In this document: positions 41,355 through 49,558 of the stretch, one piece after another
Position numbering within the stretch: the stretch's first letter is position 1
Layout of the letters: each line of letters starts with the position of its first letter
Assembly (NCBI RefSeq): GCF_022387135.1
Contig: NZ_CP092462.1
Coordinates: 1,116,001 to 1,180,000 of the forward strand
DNA length: 64,000 bases
Direction of reading: 5' to 3'
Source: Comamonas sp. B21-038
GTDB lineage: Bacteria > Pseudomonadota > Gammaproteobacteria > Burkholderiales > Burkholderiaceae_C
Program-made: the position numbers and the translations under genes
Notes under the pieces: model-generated
The model's input: only the letters and a program-made list of their open reading frames with translations
What the model was told of the DNA's origin: nothing
The model's database searches: none

Positions 41355-42062
41355 AATAATCTTCTTTCTTGAAGTGGATGGTTTATGAACCGGGTGGGGA
41401 TCGTGAAAGGCCAAGATAACACCGGTGGATTTAATGGGCTAGCGTTAAATTATTTCTGCTGCGAATTAATAATATTGTTGGCGTCTGCTTTTATATATAC
41501 AGTGGAATTAACAGTCGGCGGGTGGATATTCTGCGGGTCGATAACCTACGGCCACTGGCCACTGGCCACTGGCCACTGGCCACTGGCCACTGACCATTCA
41601 CCATTCACCCTGGCAGGAGACGGGATGGGGTGTAGGGAGCGGGCAGCCGGCCATTCAGCGGGTGGTGCCATGCGTTGTGGGGTGGGTCAGGCCGAGAGGG
41701 CAGCGGCTGGCGCAGTGGGCAACGGCAGCCTTGGTGCCCTGACGCGCGTGAAGCATCGCAGGCACACGGCTTGCCTGGTCCATGGGGCGTGCAAGCGTGT
41801 CGGCTTTGCAGCTTCAGCGAAGGGGGCATCTACCGGCGCCCACGTGTTCTGCGTCTATCCCCAACGCTGTGCACCGGGTGGCTTTGGCCGTCCTGCAAAC
41901 CGGGTGCGGCCCGTCCTACGGCTATCGGACGGCGATGACTACCTGCCACACCGAGGCAGCTGTTTAGCATTGATTCCAAGGCCGGTACACAGCGGAACCG
42001 CTTCACGAAGCACCCCCAGTCGGCCCCTTTTGCAATCACTCTTTCCAACACAGGAGAACGAT
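41355..42062. other. 700-bp intergenic region with heptamer repeat
   Basis: Between the divergent RibA-like and PRC-barrel genes. Contains a GGCCACT x 6 array, AT-rich promoter-like DNA at 41430-41520, and no gene with convincing features; frames through it have atypical composition. Confidence 0.45.
41550..41591 (+). repeat. GGCCACT heptanucleotide tandem repeat, six perfect units
   Basis: Six identical 7-bp units followed by degenerate GACCATT-CACCATT-CACC. A 7-bp unit is prone to slippage; position about 200 bp upstream of the RibA-like start could alter promoter spacing. Confidence 0.9.
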
Positions 42063-42419
42063 ATGAACACCGTAAACACTGCATCGAGCGTGATCTCTTC
42101 GGACAAGGTGCAAGGCACCAAGGTCTACAACCCCAATGGCGACAAGCTGGGCTCGGTGGAAAGCCTGCTGCTGGACAAGCTGACCGGCAAGGTCCGCTAC
42201 GCAGTGATGGAGTTTGGCGGCTTTCTGGGCATGGGCACCGATGTGTACCCCCTGCCATGGGAAACCCTGAAGTACGACACCGGCCTGGGCGGCTATGTCG
42301 TATCGCTGACCAAGGAACAGCTGGAAGGCGCCCCCCGCTATGCGCGTGAAACCACGCAGGATTACAACGACGAGTACGGCCGCAAGGTCAATGAGTACTA
42401 CGGCGTGCCTTGGATCTAA
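42063..42419 (+). CDS. PRC-barrel domain protein
   Basis: 118 residues; ATG 42063 preceded by AGGAGAA. Nearly the whole protein is one PRC-barrel: VQGTKVYNPNGDKLGSVESL, DKLTGKVRYAVMEFGGFLG and PLPWETLKYD are the canonical strands. The rest is a short C-terminal helix (YGRKVNEYYG). Such stand-alone PRC proteins are often stress- or stationary-phase-induced in proteobacteria; no catalytic activity is expected. A terminator follows at 42561. Confidence 0.92.
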   Translation: MNTVNTASSVISSDKVQGTKVYNPNGDKLGSVESLLLDKLTGKVRYAVMEFGGFLGMGTDVYPLPWETLKYDTGLGGYVVSLTKEQLEGAPRYARETTQDYNDEYGRKVNEYYGVPWI

Positions 42420-42560
42420 GGTAGCGGGGGACAGCACTTGGTAGGTCGTCGTCCGGGCTTGTTGTACTTGCCGTACGGCCTATGCCCGGAAGCCTGATCT
42501 CCAGCGCTGTGTTGGCCCCACTAAATGGGTTGAGCAATTGTTTGGTGCCCATGACGGAAC

Positions 42561-42588
42561 AGCCCGCTGATTTTTCAGCGGGCTTTTT
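42561..42588 (+). terminator. Rho-independent terminator of PRC-barrel gene
   Basis: AGCCCGCTGA-TTTT-TCAGCGGGCT stem followed by TTTT. Confidence 0.85.
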
Positions 42589-42628
42589 CATGGGTGCTCA
42601 ATTCTCCGACGGGATCATGGGGATGTAC

Positions 42629-44027
42629 TCAGCGATTGCGCGTGCGGCGCTGGCTATGCAGACCCCATCCCATCAGACCCAGCGATAGCAGACCCAGCCC
42701 CCAGGCGCCCACGGTGGGGATACGGTGGGGTGGTTTGAGGGTGATGGGTGGCTCTGTGCATTCCACCGCGAACGCGGCGCTGCTGGACCGGTTGTTGCTC
42801 AGGTCCTGGTCAATAAAGCCGGCGTCGTCTGCGAAGTGGATGGTGGCGCTATTGCCTACCGATGCATTGCAGGCAGCGTCCTGGACCACCTCGCCCTGGA
42901 AGACAAAGTTCAGCGCTCCATCCTGCCCCATCGTGTAATGGCCGAGGTCAGCGATATCACCGCTGCCGCTGGCTGCAGGGCAGCTGGTATCAGCGCCCGT
43001 AGCGGTACAGGTCCAGGTTTTGTTGACGAGCGCGTCAACGCGGTCATTGATCAGCGGCGCACTGGCGGGATCGTCGATCTTGGCAGACAGCGGTGAATTG
43101 CTCAAAGTATTGTTTTTAACGCTGAGCGAATAGCTGACGGTGTCTCCCCGGCGCCGGATGCTGGGGCTGGTCATGGCCAGGTCGATTTGCACATCGGCGG
43201 GTACCGCCACACTGTTGAGGCGCACTTCGTGGATCTCGGTAGCGCCTCCAGTGGAGCCGGAAAACCCGATGCTGAGCTGCTCAGGTGCTGCATAGGGGAA
43301 GGGCTGGTTGGTAATGACTGGAGCGGGTATGCCAGAAGGGCCATCCAGCACGCTGATTAAAAATGGAGAGTTGGAGTCGCCGGTTGGGGTCAAGATAATG
43401 CGTGCAGACCGGTCCACGGGGCGTGCTGTTGCATCTGGATTATTCAAGGCTGGTACCCCTACGTTGGCGACAAAGGGGTTGCCAGCTGATGTCGGCCCTC
43501 GAACTGCGATGGTATTGGGTATGCGTTGAACATCCTGGCCACCGGGACCGCCGCAAGATGCATCGGTTGAGAAATAGCCAAAAGCATCGAAGCCGACACC
43601 CAGATAACCGCCTTCCCCCCCCGCAATACCCTAGGTCTCCTCCCGCGTTCGACCCTCCCATACCCAGCGCCGCGTCATAAAGATAAAAGGAGAGACCATC
43701 GGCAGCCAAGTTGTTACTGGGGTATTTCATCCACATGACGTAATCAAAATCAATGATGACGCCTTCCTCGGCAGAGAAAGTTGCGCCTGTGTATAGCGCT
43801 GAACCGTTTTGCAATACAAGGTTCTCTGTCAACCTCAGCCACCCCGAGCCGATGGCGTCATACCCCGGAGGCGTCGCAGCCGTCAGCTGCGCCGAACCGG
43901 TCAATTCCCATTGGGGCTCGCTGGCATTGCGGAAGGCGGGTGGTACAACAAACTGTGACCAAGCGATCGCCGGTAAAAATGCAATACCAGCCAGCAGCAC
44001 ATGTTTTTTGAAGTAGTTGAATGACAT
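42629..44027 (-). CDS. L-type-lectin-like IPTL-CTERM protein, frameshifted at a G8 tract
   Basis: Start ATG 44027 has AAGGAAAG upstream. Signal peptide 1-25 (AFLPAIAWSQ). The N-terminal frame gives an L-type lectin-like fold (GVIIDFDYVMWMKYPSN, ADGLSFYLYDAA, GGDLGYCGG). It then shifts at eight G (43615-43622) and ends at 43440 with nonsense. One G fewer would read on into GGYLGVGFDAFGYFSTDASC and the rest of the lectin domain, a DUF11-like module (IRRRGDTVSYSLSVKNN) and the tail RIPTVGAWGLGLLSLGLMG with RRTRNR. So the gene is complete apart from one base. Either phase-variable, a recent pseudogene or a homopolymer sequencing error; total length would be about 466 residues. Confidence 0.8.
43615..43622 (-). 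repeat. G8 homopolymer at the lectin frameshift
   Basis: Eight G on the coding strand inside the lectin domain. G7 (or G10) restores the open frame. Such tracts mutate by slippage. Confidence 0.75.
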
Positions 44028-44714
44028 ATCTTTCCTTGGAGATTTCAAAAGATTGCGATCGAGGTGACATGCATTCTGGGATGCGGCAAGGTTCTGGTGA
44101 TATCAATTGTCTATATTGATAATTGGTCACTGTTGTATATGTTGCGCACTCCCGGTCGCCTTCGCCTTAGATTTATACACAGCGTTGTACGGGTGCGGCA
44201 AACGGATATGTGTTTTATACCAACATATGCCACCCTGAACCTCTGCAGTGTAATAGATGAAAACAGTGGCAATCAATGTGATATAGCAAGCGCTATAGAT
44301 TTCTGCAAGGACTTGATTTTGGATGGGAATTTCTGCATCAACCGCTAAACGATTGGTTTCGTTTGTGGATAATAATAAGTCAGTCTTATGATTTTTATGC
44401 AAAGCACATTTTTATAAGAATATTGGTTATTCAAAATGTTTAAGCATGCGGCTGGTGATATTTCTGCCTTGGGCGCGGTGGCTATCCAGTATCTTCAGCG
44501 TATGCGCCATTTTGCAAGCAGCACATGGTGGCGTCCATTATGAAAATGACTGTAATGCTGCGAAACTCTGATTTGTATCCCGCCTCCGAGACCCGCCGCT
44601 GGCTCCGTTGCGCGAGAAACTCTGCGCTGAAACTGTGCTTTGGCGGCAGCCCATCAGCCCGCTGATGGCTCAGCCCCTGGTTTCTCCGCAGGCGGTTGTG
44701 TGGCCGCAGGGCCT
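44028..44714. other. Intergenic region, no clear gene
   Basis: AT-rich at 44040-44460 upstream of the lectin gene; a CCATCAG-CCCG-CTGATGG hairpin at about 44651-44668 may end the receptor transcript. Short plus-strand frame 44064-44348 is rejected. Confidence 0.45.
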
Positions 44715-47204
44715 TTAAAACTCGTACTTCGCCGTCAACGTGAACTTGCGCGGCGCGCCGTAGTAGATCTGGCTGCCGGCAAAGTCGAAGTAGGTCTTGT
44801 CGAACAGGTTGCTGACATTGAGCTGCACCGAGAGCTGGCGCGAGATGTCGTAGCTGGCCATCAGGCTGGCCAAGGTGATTGCGCCCTGGTCGCGGCGTGC
44901 TTGCACATCGGTGGAGGTGGTGGTGGTGGCGTAGGTGCCGCCCTTCCAGGTAAGGCCGCCGCCGACCTTGAGGGCGTTCCAGTGGCCCGGCAGGCGGTAG
45001 GTGGTGTAGAGGTGGGCCATGTTGTTGGGGCGCTGCGATTGCAGGCGCGAGCCGTCGGCCGCGCGGGCATCGGCGCGGGCAAAGCCGGCAATCAGCTGCC
45101 AGCCCCGGGTCAGCTCGCCCGATACTTCTGCCTCAAAGCCCTTGCTGGTGACGCCTTTCTCGCCCCGGTACGCGGGGTTGCCGGTGCCGCCAATCATGTT
45201 GTCGCCGTCTTGCACGGCGACATTGTCCTGGGCGATGCGGAACACAGCCAGCGAGGCGTTGACCTTGCCATCCAGATAGGCGGCCTTGATGCCGGCCTCG
45301 TACGACTTGCCGGTGACAGGGTCCAGGTAGCGGCCCTGGCTGTCCTGGTAGTTCTGCGGCTGGAAGATGTCGGTGTAGCTGGCGTAGACCGTGTAGGTTG
45401 GGCTGAGGTCATACAGCAGGCCCGCGTACGGCGTGAAGACATTGTGCTTGCGCGTCTCCGTCAGGCTCTGGCTTTGCCAGCGGGTCTCACGGCCACCGAT
45501 GATGAGCTTGAGGCCATCGGCCAGCGACAGGCGCAGCGCGCCGTAGACGGCGGTCTGCCGGGTGCGGTCATCGCCCAGCGGGCGGAAGGCGCCCCAGACC
45601 GGCTCGGGGTAGGAACCATCCCATTCAAAGATATTGCCTACCGGGGTGGCGGTGTAGGCATGGTTGCCATAGGCGTAGGTGGACTGGCTGCCGGTCAGGC
45701 CTACGACGGCCTCGTGCTGGCGGCCCAGCAGACCAAACGGGCCGCTGGCCTGCAGGCTGCCGCTGTTTTGCGCAAAGCTTTGGCGCGAGTAGTTGGGGTA
45801 GGGGCCCAGGCCCAGGCCGGTGTTCTTGTCGGGCTCGTCGAGCAGGTAGAAGAGCTTGGAGGTGTAGTCGGCATCCAGCCGGCTGGCGTTGGCCTTGATG
45901 GACCAGCCATTGTCAAAGCGCTGCTCCAGCCCGGCGTAGGTGGTGTTGCTGGTGGTGTTCCATTCGGTCCAATCGGCGCCAATGCTGAAGGAGCGCGGCC
46001 AGTGCGTGGCGCTGCCATCCTGGTAGACCATCGGCAGGCCTCCCCAGGTAACGCCAGTGGGGCGCTTGGCCTGGTGCTCCAGCCCGATCCAGGCGGTGGT
46101 GTCGGGGGTCAGATCGGCCTCGACTGTGGCCAGCAGTGCACGGTTGCGGGTGTGGTAGCGGTCCAGATGCGAGTCGCGCTCATCGGCCATAGCGGCCACG
46201 CGGGCGCGGATGCGGCCGTCGTCGGTCAAGGGCGTGCTCAGGTCCAGCGTGGCGCGGCGCTCGTTCCAGGAGCCCAGGCTGACCGTGGCCGAGCCGGTGA
46301 AGGTTTTGCTGCTGGCGCGCTTGCGCACCAGGTTGACCGAGGCGCCGGGGTTGCCCGCGCCGGTCATCAGCCCCGTGGCGCCGCGCACCACCTCGATGCG
46401 GTCATACAGGATCGGGTCAAGCATCGATGCGCCAAAAAAGTCATTGGCGACATAGGTCGGCACGCCGTCGTACTGGTAGTTGTCGATGTAGAAGCCGCGC
46501 GCATCCAGATCGGTGCGGTCGCTGTCGGAGCTGATGGCCGAGATGCCGGTGATGTGGCGCGCGGCCTCGCCCATGCTGGTGATGCCCTGGTCCTCGATCT
46601 GCTGGCGCGTGAGCACGCTGACCGATTGTGGCGTTTCGCGCGGCGACAGCTGCAGGCCGGTGGCCGCCGCCGTGCTGCGGATGGTGTAGTTGCCGGTGCC
46701 TTCGGTGGTGGCGCTGCGCTCGGCCTGGGCGGTCACGCGCAGCTCGGGCAGGGTGGTGCTGGGCGCGCCGTCTGCGCCTTCTGCAGCGGCTGTGGCTGCT
46801 GCGGCCTGGGGTGCGGCTTGTGCCACGCGGCGCACCAGATAGCTGCCACTGGTATCACGCTGAGCCTGCAGCGGCAAACCGGCCAGCAGGCTGCCGAGCG
46901 CCTGGCCCACATCGGTGGCGCCTTGCACGCCGGGGCTGTGCAGGCCGGCAACGGTATCGGGCGCGAAGGAGATCAACATGCCCGATTCTTGCCCCAGGCG
47001 GTTGAGCGCTGCAGCCAGCGGGCCGGCGGGGATGGCGTAGCTGCGGGCTGCTGGGGTGGCAGGGGCGCTGGAAGAGGTGCTGGCGGAGGGCTGGGCCTGC
47101 GCGGTGTGCGGCAGGGCGGCCAGACCAAGGCACAGCAGGTGGGCGCAGAGCGCGGTGCCACGGAGTGTGGCGGGGGCGGTGGCGAAGGAGCGAGGGCGGA
47201 GCAT
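44715..47204 (-). CDS. STN-domain TonB-dependent siderophore receptor (second system)
   Basis: 829 residues from ATG 47204; the longer frame to 47354 runs into the dispersed repeat and has no signal peptide there. Signal peptide about 1-37 (ALCAHLLCLGLAALPHTAQA). STN domain at about 50-105 (IPAGPLAAALNRLGQESGML ... LLAGLPLQA). Plug with VEVVRGATGLMTGAGNPGAS; barrel ends in KYEF, the terminal Phe. With the FecR and sigma genes at 47429-49007 it forms a complete surface-signalling transporter. Related to, but clearly diverged from, the 12583-15165 receptor. Confidence 0.95.
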   Translation of the reverse strand: MLRPRSFATAPATLRGTALCAHLLCLGLAALPHTAQAQPSASTSSSAPATPAARSYAIPAGPLAAALNRLGQESGMLISFAPDTVAGLHSPGVQGATDVGQALGSLLAGLPLQAQRDTSGSYLVRRVAQAAPQAAAATAAAEGADGAPSTTLPELRVTAQAERSATTEGTGNYTIRSTAAATGLQLSPRETPQSVSVLTRQQIEDQGITSMGEAARHITGISAISSDSDRTDLDARGFYIDNYQYDGVPTYVANDFFGASMLDPILYDRIEVVRGATGLMTGAGNPGASVNLVRKRASSKTFTGSATVSLGSWNERRATLDLSTPLTDDGRIRARVAAMADERDSHLDRYHTRNRALLATVEADLTPDTTAWIGLEHQAKRPTGVTWGGLPMVYQDGSATHWPRSFSIGADWTEWNTTSNTTYAGLEQRFDNGWSIKANASRLDADYTSKLFYLLDEPDKNTGLGLGPYPNYSRQSFAQNSGSLQASGPFGLLGRQHEAVVGLTGSQSTYAYGNHAYTATPVGNIFEWDGSYPEPVWGAFRPLGDDRTRQTAVYGALRLSLADGLKLIIGGRETRWQSQSLTETRKHNVFTPYAGLLYDLSPTYTVYASYTDIFQPQNYQDSQGRYLDPVTGKSYEAGIKAAYLDGKVNASLAVFRIAQDNVAVQDGDNMIGGTGNPAYRGEKGVTSKGFEAEVSGELTRGWQLIAGFARADARAADGSRLQSQRPNNMAHLYTTYRLPGHWNALKVGGGLTWKGGTYATTTTSTDVQARRDQGAITLASLMASYDISRQLSVQLNVSNLFDKTYFDFAGSQIYYGAPRKFTLTAKYEF

Positions 47205-47358
47205 GCGGAGGGTCCCGGGTTGTACTAGCTGCTGACAGCGCGCCGCAATGGTTGTGCGGCGCTTCTGCAGGGCTTGACACGCAGGCGGGGCCAATTGGCC
47301 ACTTTTTTTTTGAATGCGCAATGGCAGCGCGAGGACGCGAGGGATCATCTGCAACCCT

Positions 47359-47431
47359 TGCCAAGCGGGATGGGCGCGGATCGCCCGAGACTACGTTCAG
47401 ACCACGGCCGGGCGTTTGGCAGAGGGCACTA
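47359..47431 (+). repeat. Dispersed intergenic repeat, copy B
   Basis: About 73 bp matching 11466-11539 through CCAAGCGG, GCGGATCGCC, CGTTCAGACCACGGC and GGCAGAGGG. It overlaps the stop codon of the FecR gene (47429-47431). Confidence 0.7.
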
Positions 47432-48478
47432 ATTTTTATCGACCGTCACCCACCAGCGCGTGCGACTGCTGATGCGTAGCGGCAAGGTGCGGCTGAGCGC
47501 TGCCAGCACCTGGCCGGTATCTGCCAATGGGTAGCTGCCCGATACGCGCAACGCGGCGGCCTCGGGTGTGCAATGCAGATGGCCGGAGTGGTAGCGGGCC
47601 AGCTCGGCGATGAAGTCGCCCAGGCGCATATCGTCGGCCACCAGCATGCCCTGGGTCCAGGCCAGGCCAGCAGCGGGGGCGTCGGCTTCGTGCAGCAATC
47701 GGTCGGCGGCGATGCGGCCTTGCTCGCCGGCGGCCAGGCGCAGGGTCTGGCGCATGTCATTGCGCAGCTGCAGTTCTACCTGGCCCTCTTGCACCTGCAC
47801 CAGGGTGTCGTCCGCATACTGGCGCACGGTAAAGCGGGTGCCAATGGCCCGTGCCCAGCCTTGGCGGCTGCGCACGCGCAAAGGGCGGGCCTGGCCGGTG
47901 GCCGGGTCGGGGCTGGGGTCGGCAGCGCTTTCAATCTGGATCTCACCGGCGCGCAGCACGATCAGGCGTTCGCTGCTGCTGTAGCGCAGGTCCACCGCGG
48001 TAGCGGTATTGAGCAGCAGGCGCGTGCCATCGGCCAGCACCGTGCGCTGCTGCTCGCCAGTGGCGGTTGCCAGATCAGCGCTGGCGCTGCGCCAGGCCTG
48101 CTGACCCAGCGGGCTCTGGCCCAGGGCCAGCAAGCCGCCGGCACCGGCACCGATCGCCACCGCCAAACGCACTGCATGGCGGCGCGACAAGGCGGGCAAG
48201 GCCAAGGTCTGCACCGCCACTGAAGTGGGCACGCCGCGCAATTGGCCATCCACCTGCGCGATGCGCTGCCAGGCCTGGGCATGCAGCGGGTCCGCGTCCA
48301 GCCAGCTTTGCCATTGCTGGCGCTTGCGGCGGGCGGTGGAGCTGTCGCCGGGCTCCAGATCCAGCAGCCAGCGCACGGCAGCCTGGGCGACGGCTGGGGG
48401 GATCGTGGAGGGCATGGCACCGGCCATCGGGCTTGCGCCCAGCGGCAGCGCGCCGGGCAGGTCGTCGGGTGCGGCCAT
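47429..48478 (-). CDS. FecR-type anti-sigma / sigma regulator (second system)
   Basis: 349 residues from ATG 48478, which begins one base after the sigma-factor TGA. DUF4880 at about 25-75 (AAVRWLLDLEPGD, AWQRIAQVDGQL); hydrophobic segment at about 105-125 (LAVAIGAGAGGLLALG); FecR domain at about 140-240 (ATGEQQRTVLADGTRLLLNT, AIGTRFTVRQYADDT); DUF4974-like end (LRVSGSYPLADTGQVL). It should couple receptor occupancy to sigma activation. The 225-bp gap to the receptor includes the dispersed repeat and must hold the sigma-dependent promoter. Confidence 0.93.
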   Translation of the reverse strand: MAAPDDLPGALPLGASPMAGAMPSTIPPAVAQAAVRWLLDLEPGDSSTARRKRQQWQSWLDADPLHAQAWQRIAQVDGQLRGVPTSVAVQTLALPALSRRHAVRLAVAIGAGAGGLLALGQSPLGQQAWRSASADLATATGEQQRTVLADGTRLLLNTATAVDLRYSSSERLIVLRAGEIQIESAADPSPDPATGQARPLRVRSRQGWARAIGTRFTVRQYADDTLVQVQEGQVELQLRNDMRQTLRLAAGEQGRIAADRLLHEADAPAAGLAWTQGMLVADDMRLGDFIAELARYHSGHLHCTPEAAALRVSGSYPLADTGQVLAALSRTLPLRISSRTRWWVTVDKN

Positions 48479-48479
48479 C

Positions 48480-49007
48480 TCAGGCCTGGTCCGCAAAATA
48501 GCAGCGCTCTGCGGCTGCGGCCAGGTGGCGGCGCACGCTGGTGCGCGAGATGCCCAACTGCTGGGCGATTTCTTCCTGCGTCAAATCCTCCAGCCGCCAC
48601 AGCAAAAAGGCCTGGCGAGCCACAACGGGCAGGCCGCCGAGCAGGCGGTCCATCGCCACCAGGGTCTCCAGCACCATCAGCTGCGCATCGGGCGGCGGGG
48701 CCACGGGCTCGGGCAGCAGGGCCAGTGCATCGAGGTAGGCGCGCTCGATCTGCCGGCGCCGCAGGTGGTTGGACAGCAGGCGCTGCGCAATGGTGGTGAG
48801 GTAAGCGCGCGGCTCCAGCAGCGCTTGCAGTGGCTGGCGCTGCGTGCCCAGCACGCGCACAAAGGTGTTTTGGGCCAGATCGGCCGCATCCCAGGCGCAG
48901 CCCAGCTTGCGCCGCAGCCTGGCGACCAGCCAGCTGTGGTGTGCCTCGTACAGGGCCTGCACCGGATCGACGGAAGGAGAGGGCGGGTGGCCGCTGCGGG
49001 AGGGCAT
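48480..49007 (-). CDS. ECF sigma factor, FecI-like (second system)
   Basis: 175 residues from ATG 49007. The long frame extends to 49403, but the Fur box falls inside that extension, so the short form is right. Region 2 at about 20-85 contains DLAQNTFVRVL; region 4 at about 120-170 contains EDLTQEEIAQQLGISRTSV. It starts the sigma-FecR-receptor set and should direct RNA polymerase to the receptor promoter when ligand is present and iron is low. Confidence 0.93.
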   Translation of the reverse strand: MPSRSGHPPSPSVDPVQALYEAHHSWLVARLRRKLGCAWDAADLAQNTFVRVLGTQRQPLQALLEPRAYLTTIAQRLLSNHLRRRQIERAYLDALALLPEPVAPPPDAQLMVLETLVAMDRLLGGLPVVARQAFLLWRLEDLTQEEIAQQLGISRTSVRRHLAAAAERCYFADQA

Positions 49008-49558
49008 GGTGGGGCGGGTGGTTACGAAATGAGAATGGTTCTTATTATAGGCATCTCCAGGTTTGGCCTGCACACGCGTCGATGGCGGTCTGCACCGGGT
49101 CAGTGGCGGGGTGGGATCGCGGGTCACGGGAAGAGGTGCTTGGGAGTGACCGCCAGCGGTGGGTGGGCCAAGCTGCGCAGCCGTGCCGCTGGCTGAATCC
49201 AGCCAAACGCTCATCGCCGTCCATGGCGCATGCCGGGGTGCGCCATAGGTTGACGCCCACTCATCACACAGCCACGCCCCTGGCAACGGATTTGCAGTGC
49301 TTGCCAGGGCTTGGCGTTGGCGCAAGCGATTACTGCGCATGGGCGCGCTGCATTTTGCCGCGCGCCACTCCCTACCATGGATTCTTTCCGTCAACCAAAA
49401 CAAACAGGTAGAAATCCCACTTCATTCACTAAATTGATCTTTTTTCCAGAACTTTTTCAAAAACCAATGAGAAATTAAAAAAAGCAAAATGAGAAAAGCC
49501 GGTCCTGCAAACACAATCTCCAGAGAATTTAGTTACCAACGCAAAATGGAGAAACACT
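49008..49558. other. Intergenic region with Fur box
   Basis: 550 bp between divergent sigma and delta-60-repeat genes. Besides the Fur box (49030) it contains AT-rich DNA at 49420-49500, likely the promoter zone of the tail gene. No gene seen. Confidence 0.45.
49030..49044. promoter_or_regulatory. Fur box upstream of second sigma gene
   Basis: TGAGAAT-G-GTTCTTA matches the Fur 7-1-7 palindrome with the left half exact, about 23 nt upstream of the sigma ATG. Confidence 0.75.

Noticed and set aside
41550..41591. Possible CRISPR or direct-repeat array
   Set aside because: 7-bp units with no spacers; a simple sequence repeat.
44064..44348. 94-codon plus-strand frame
   Set aside because: AT-rich promoter DNA; peptide pattern looks random.
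44640..47228. 862-codon plus-strand frame
   Set aside because: Antisense of the second STN receptor.
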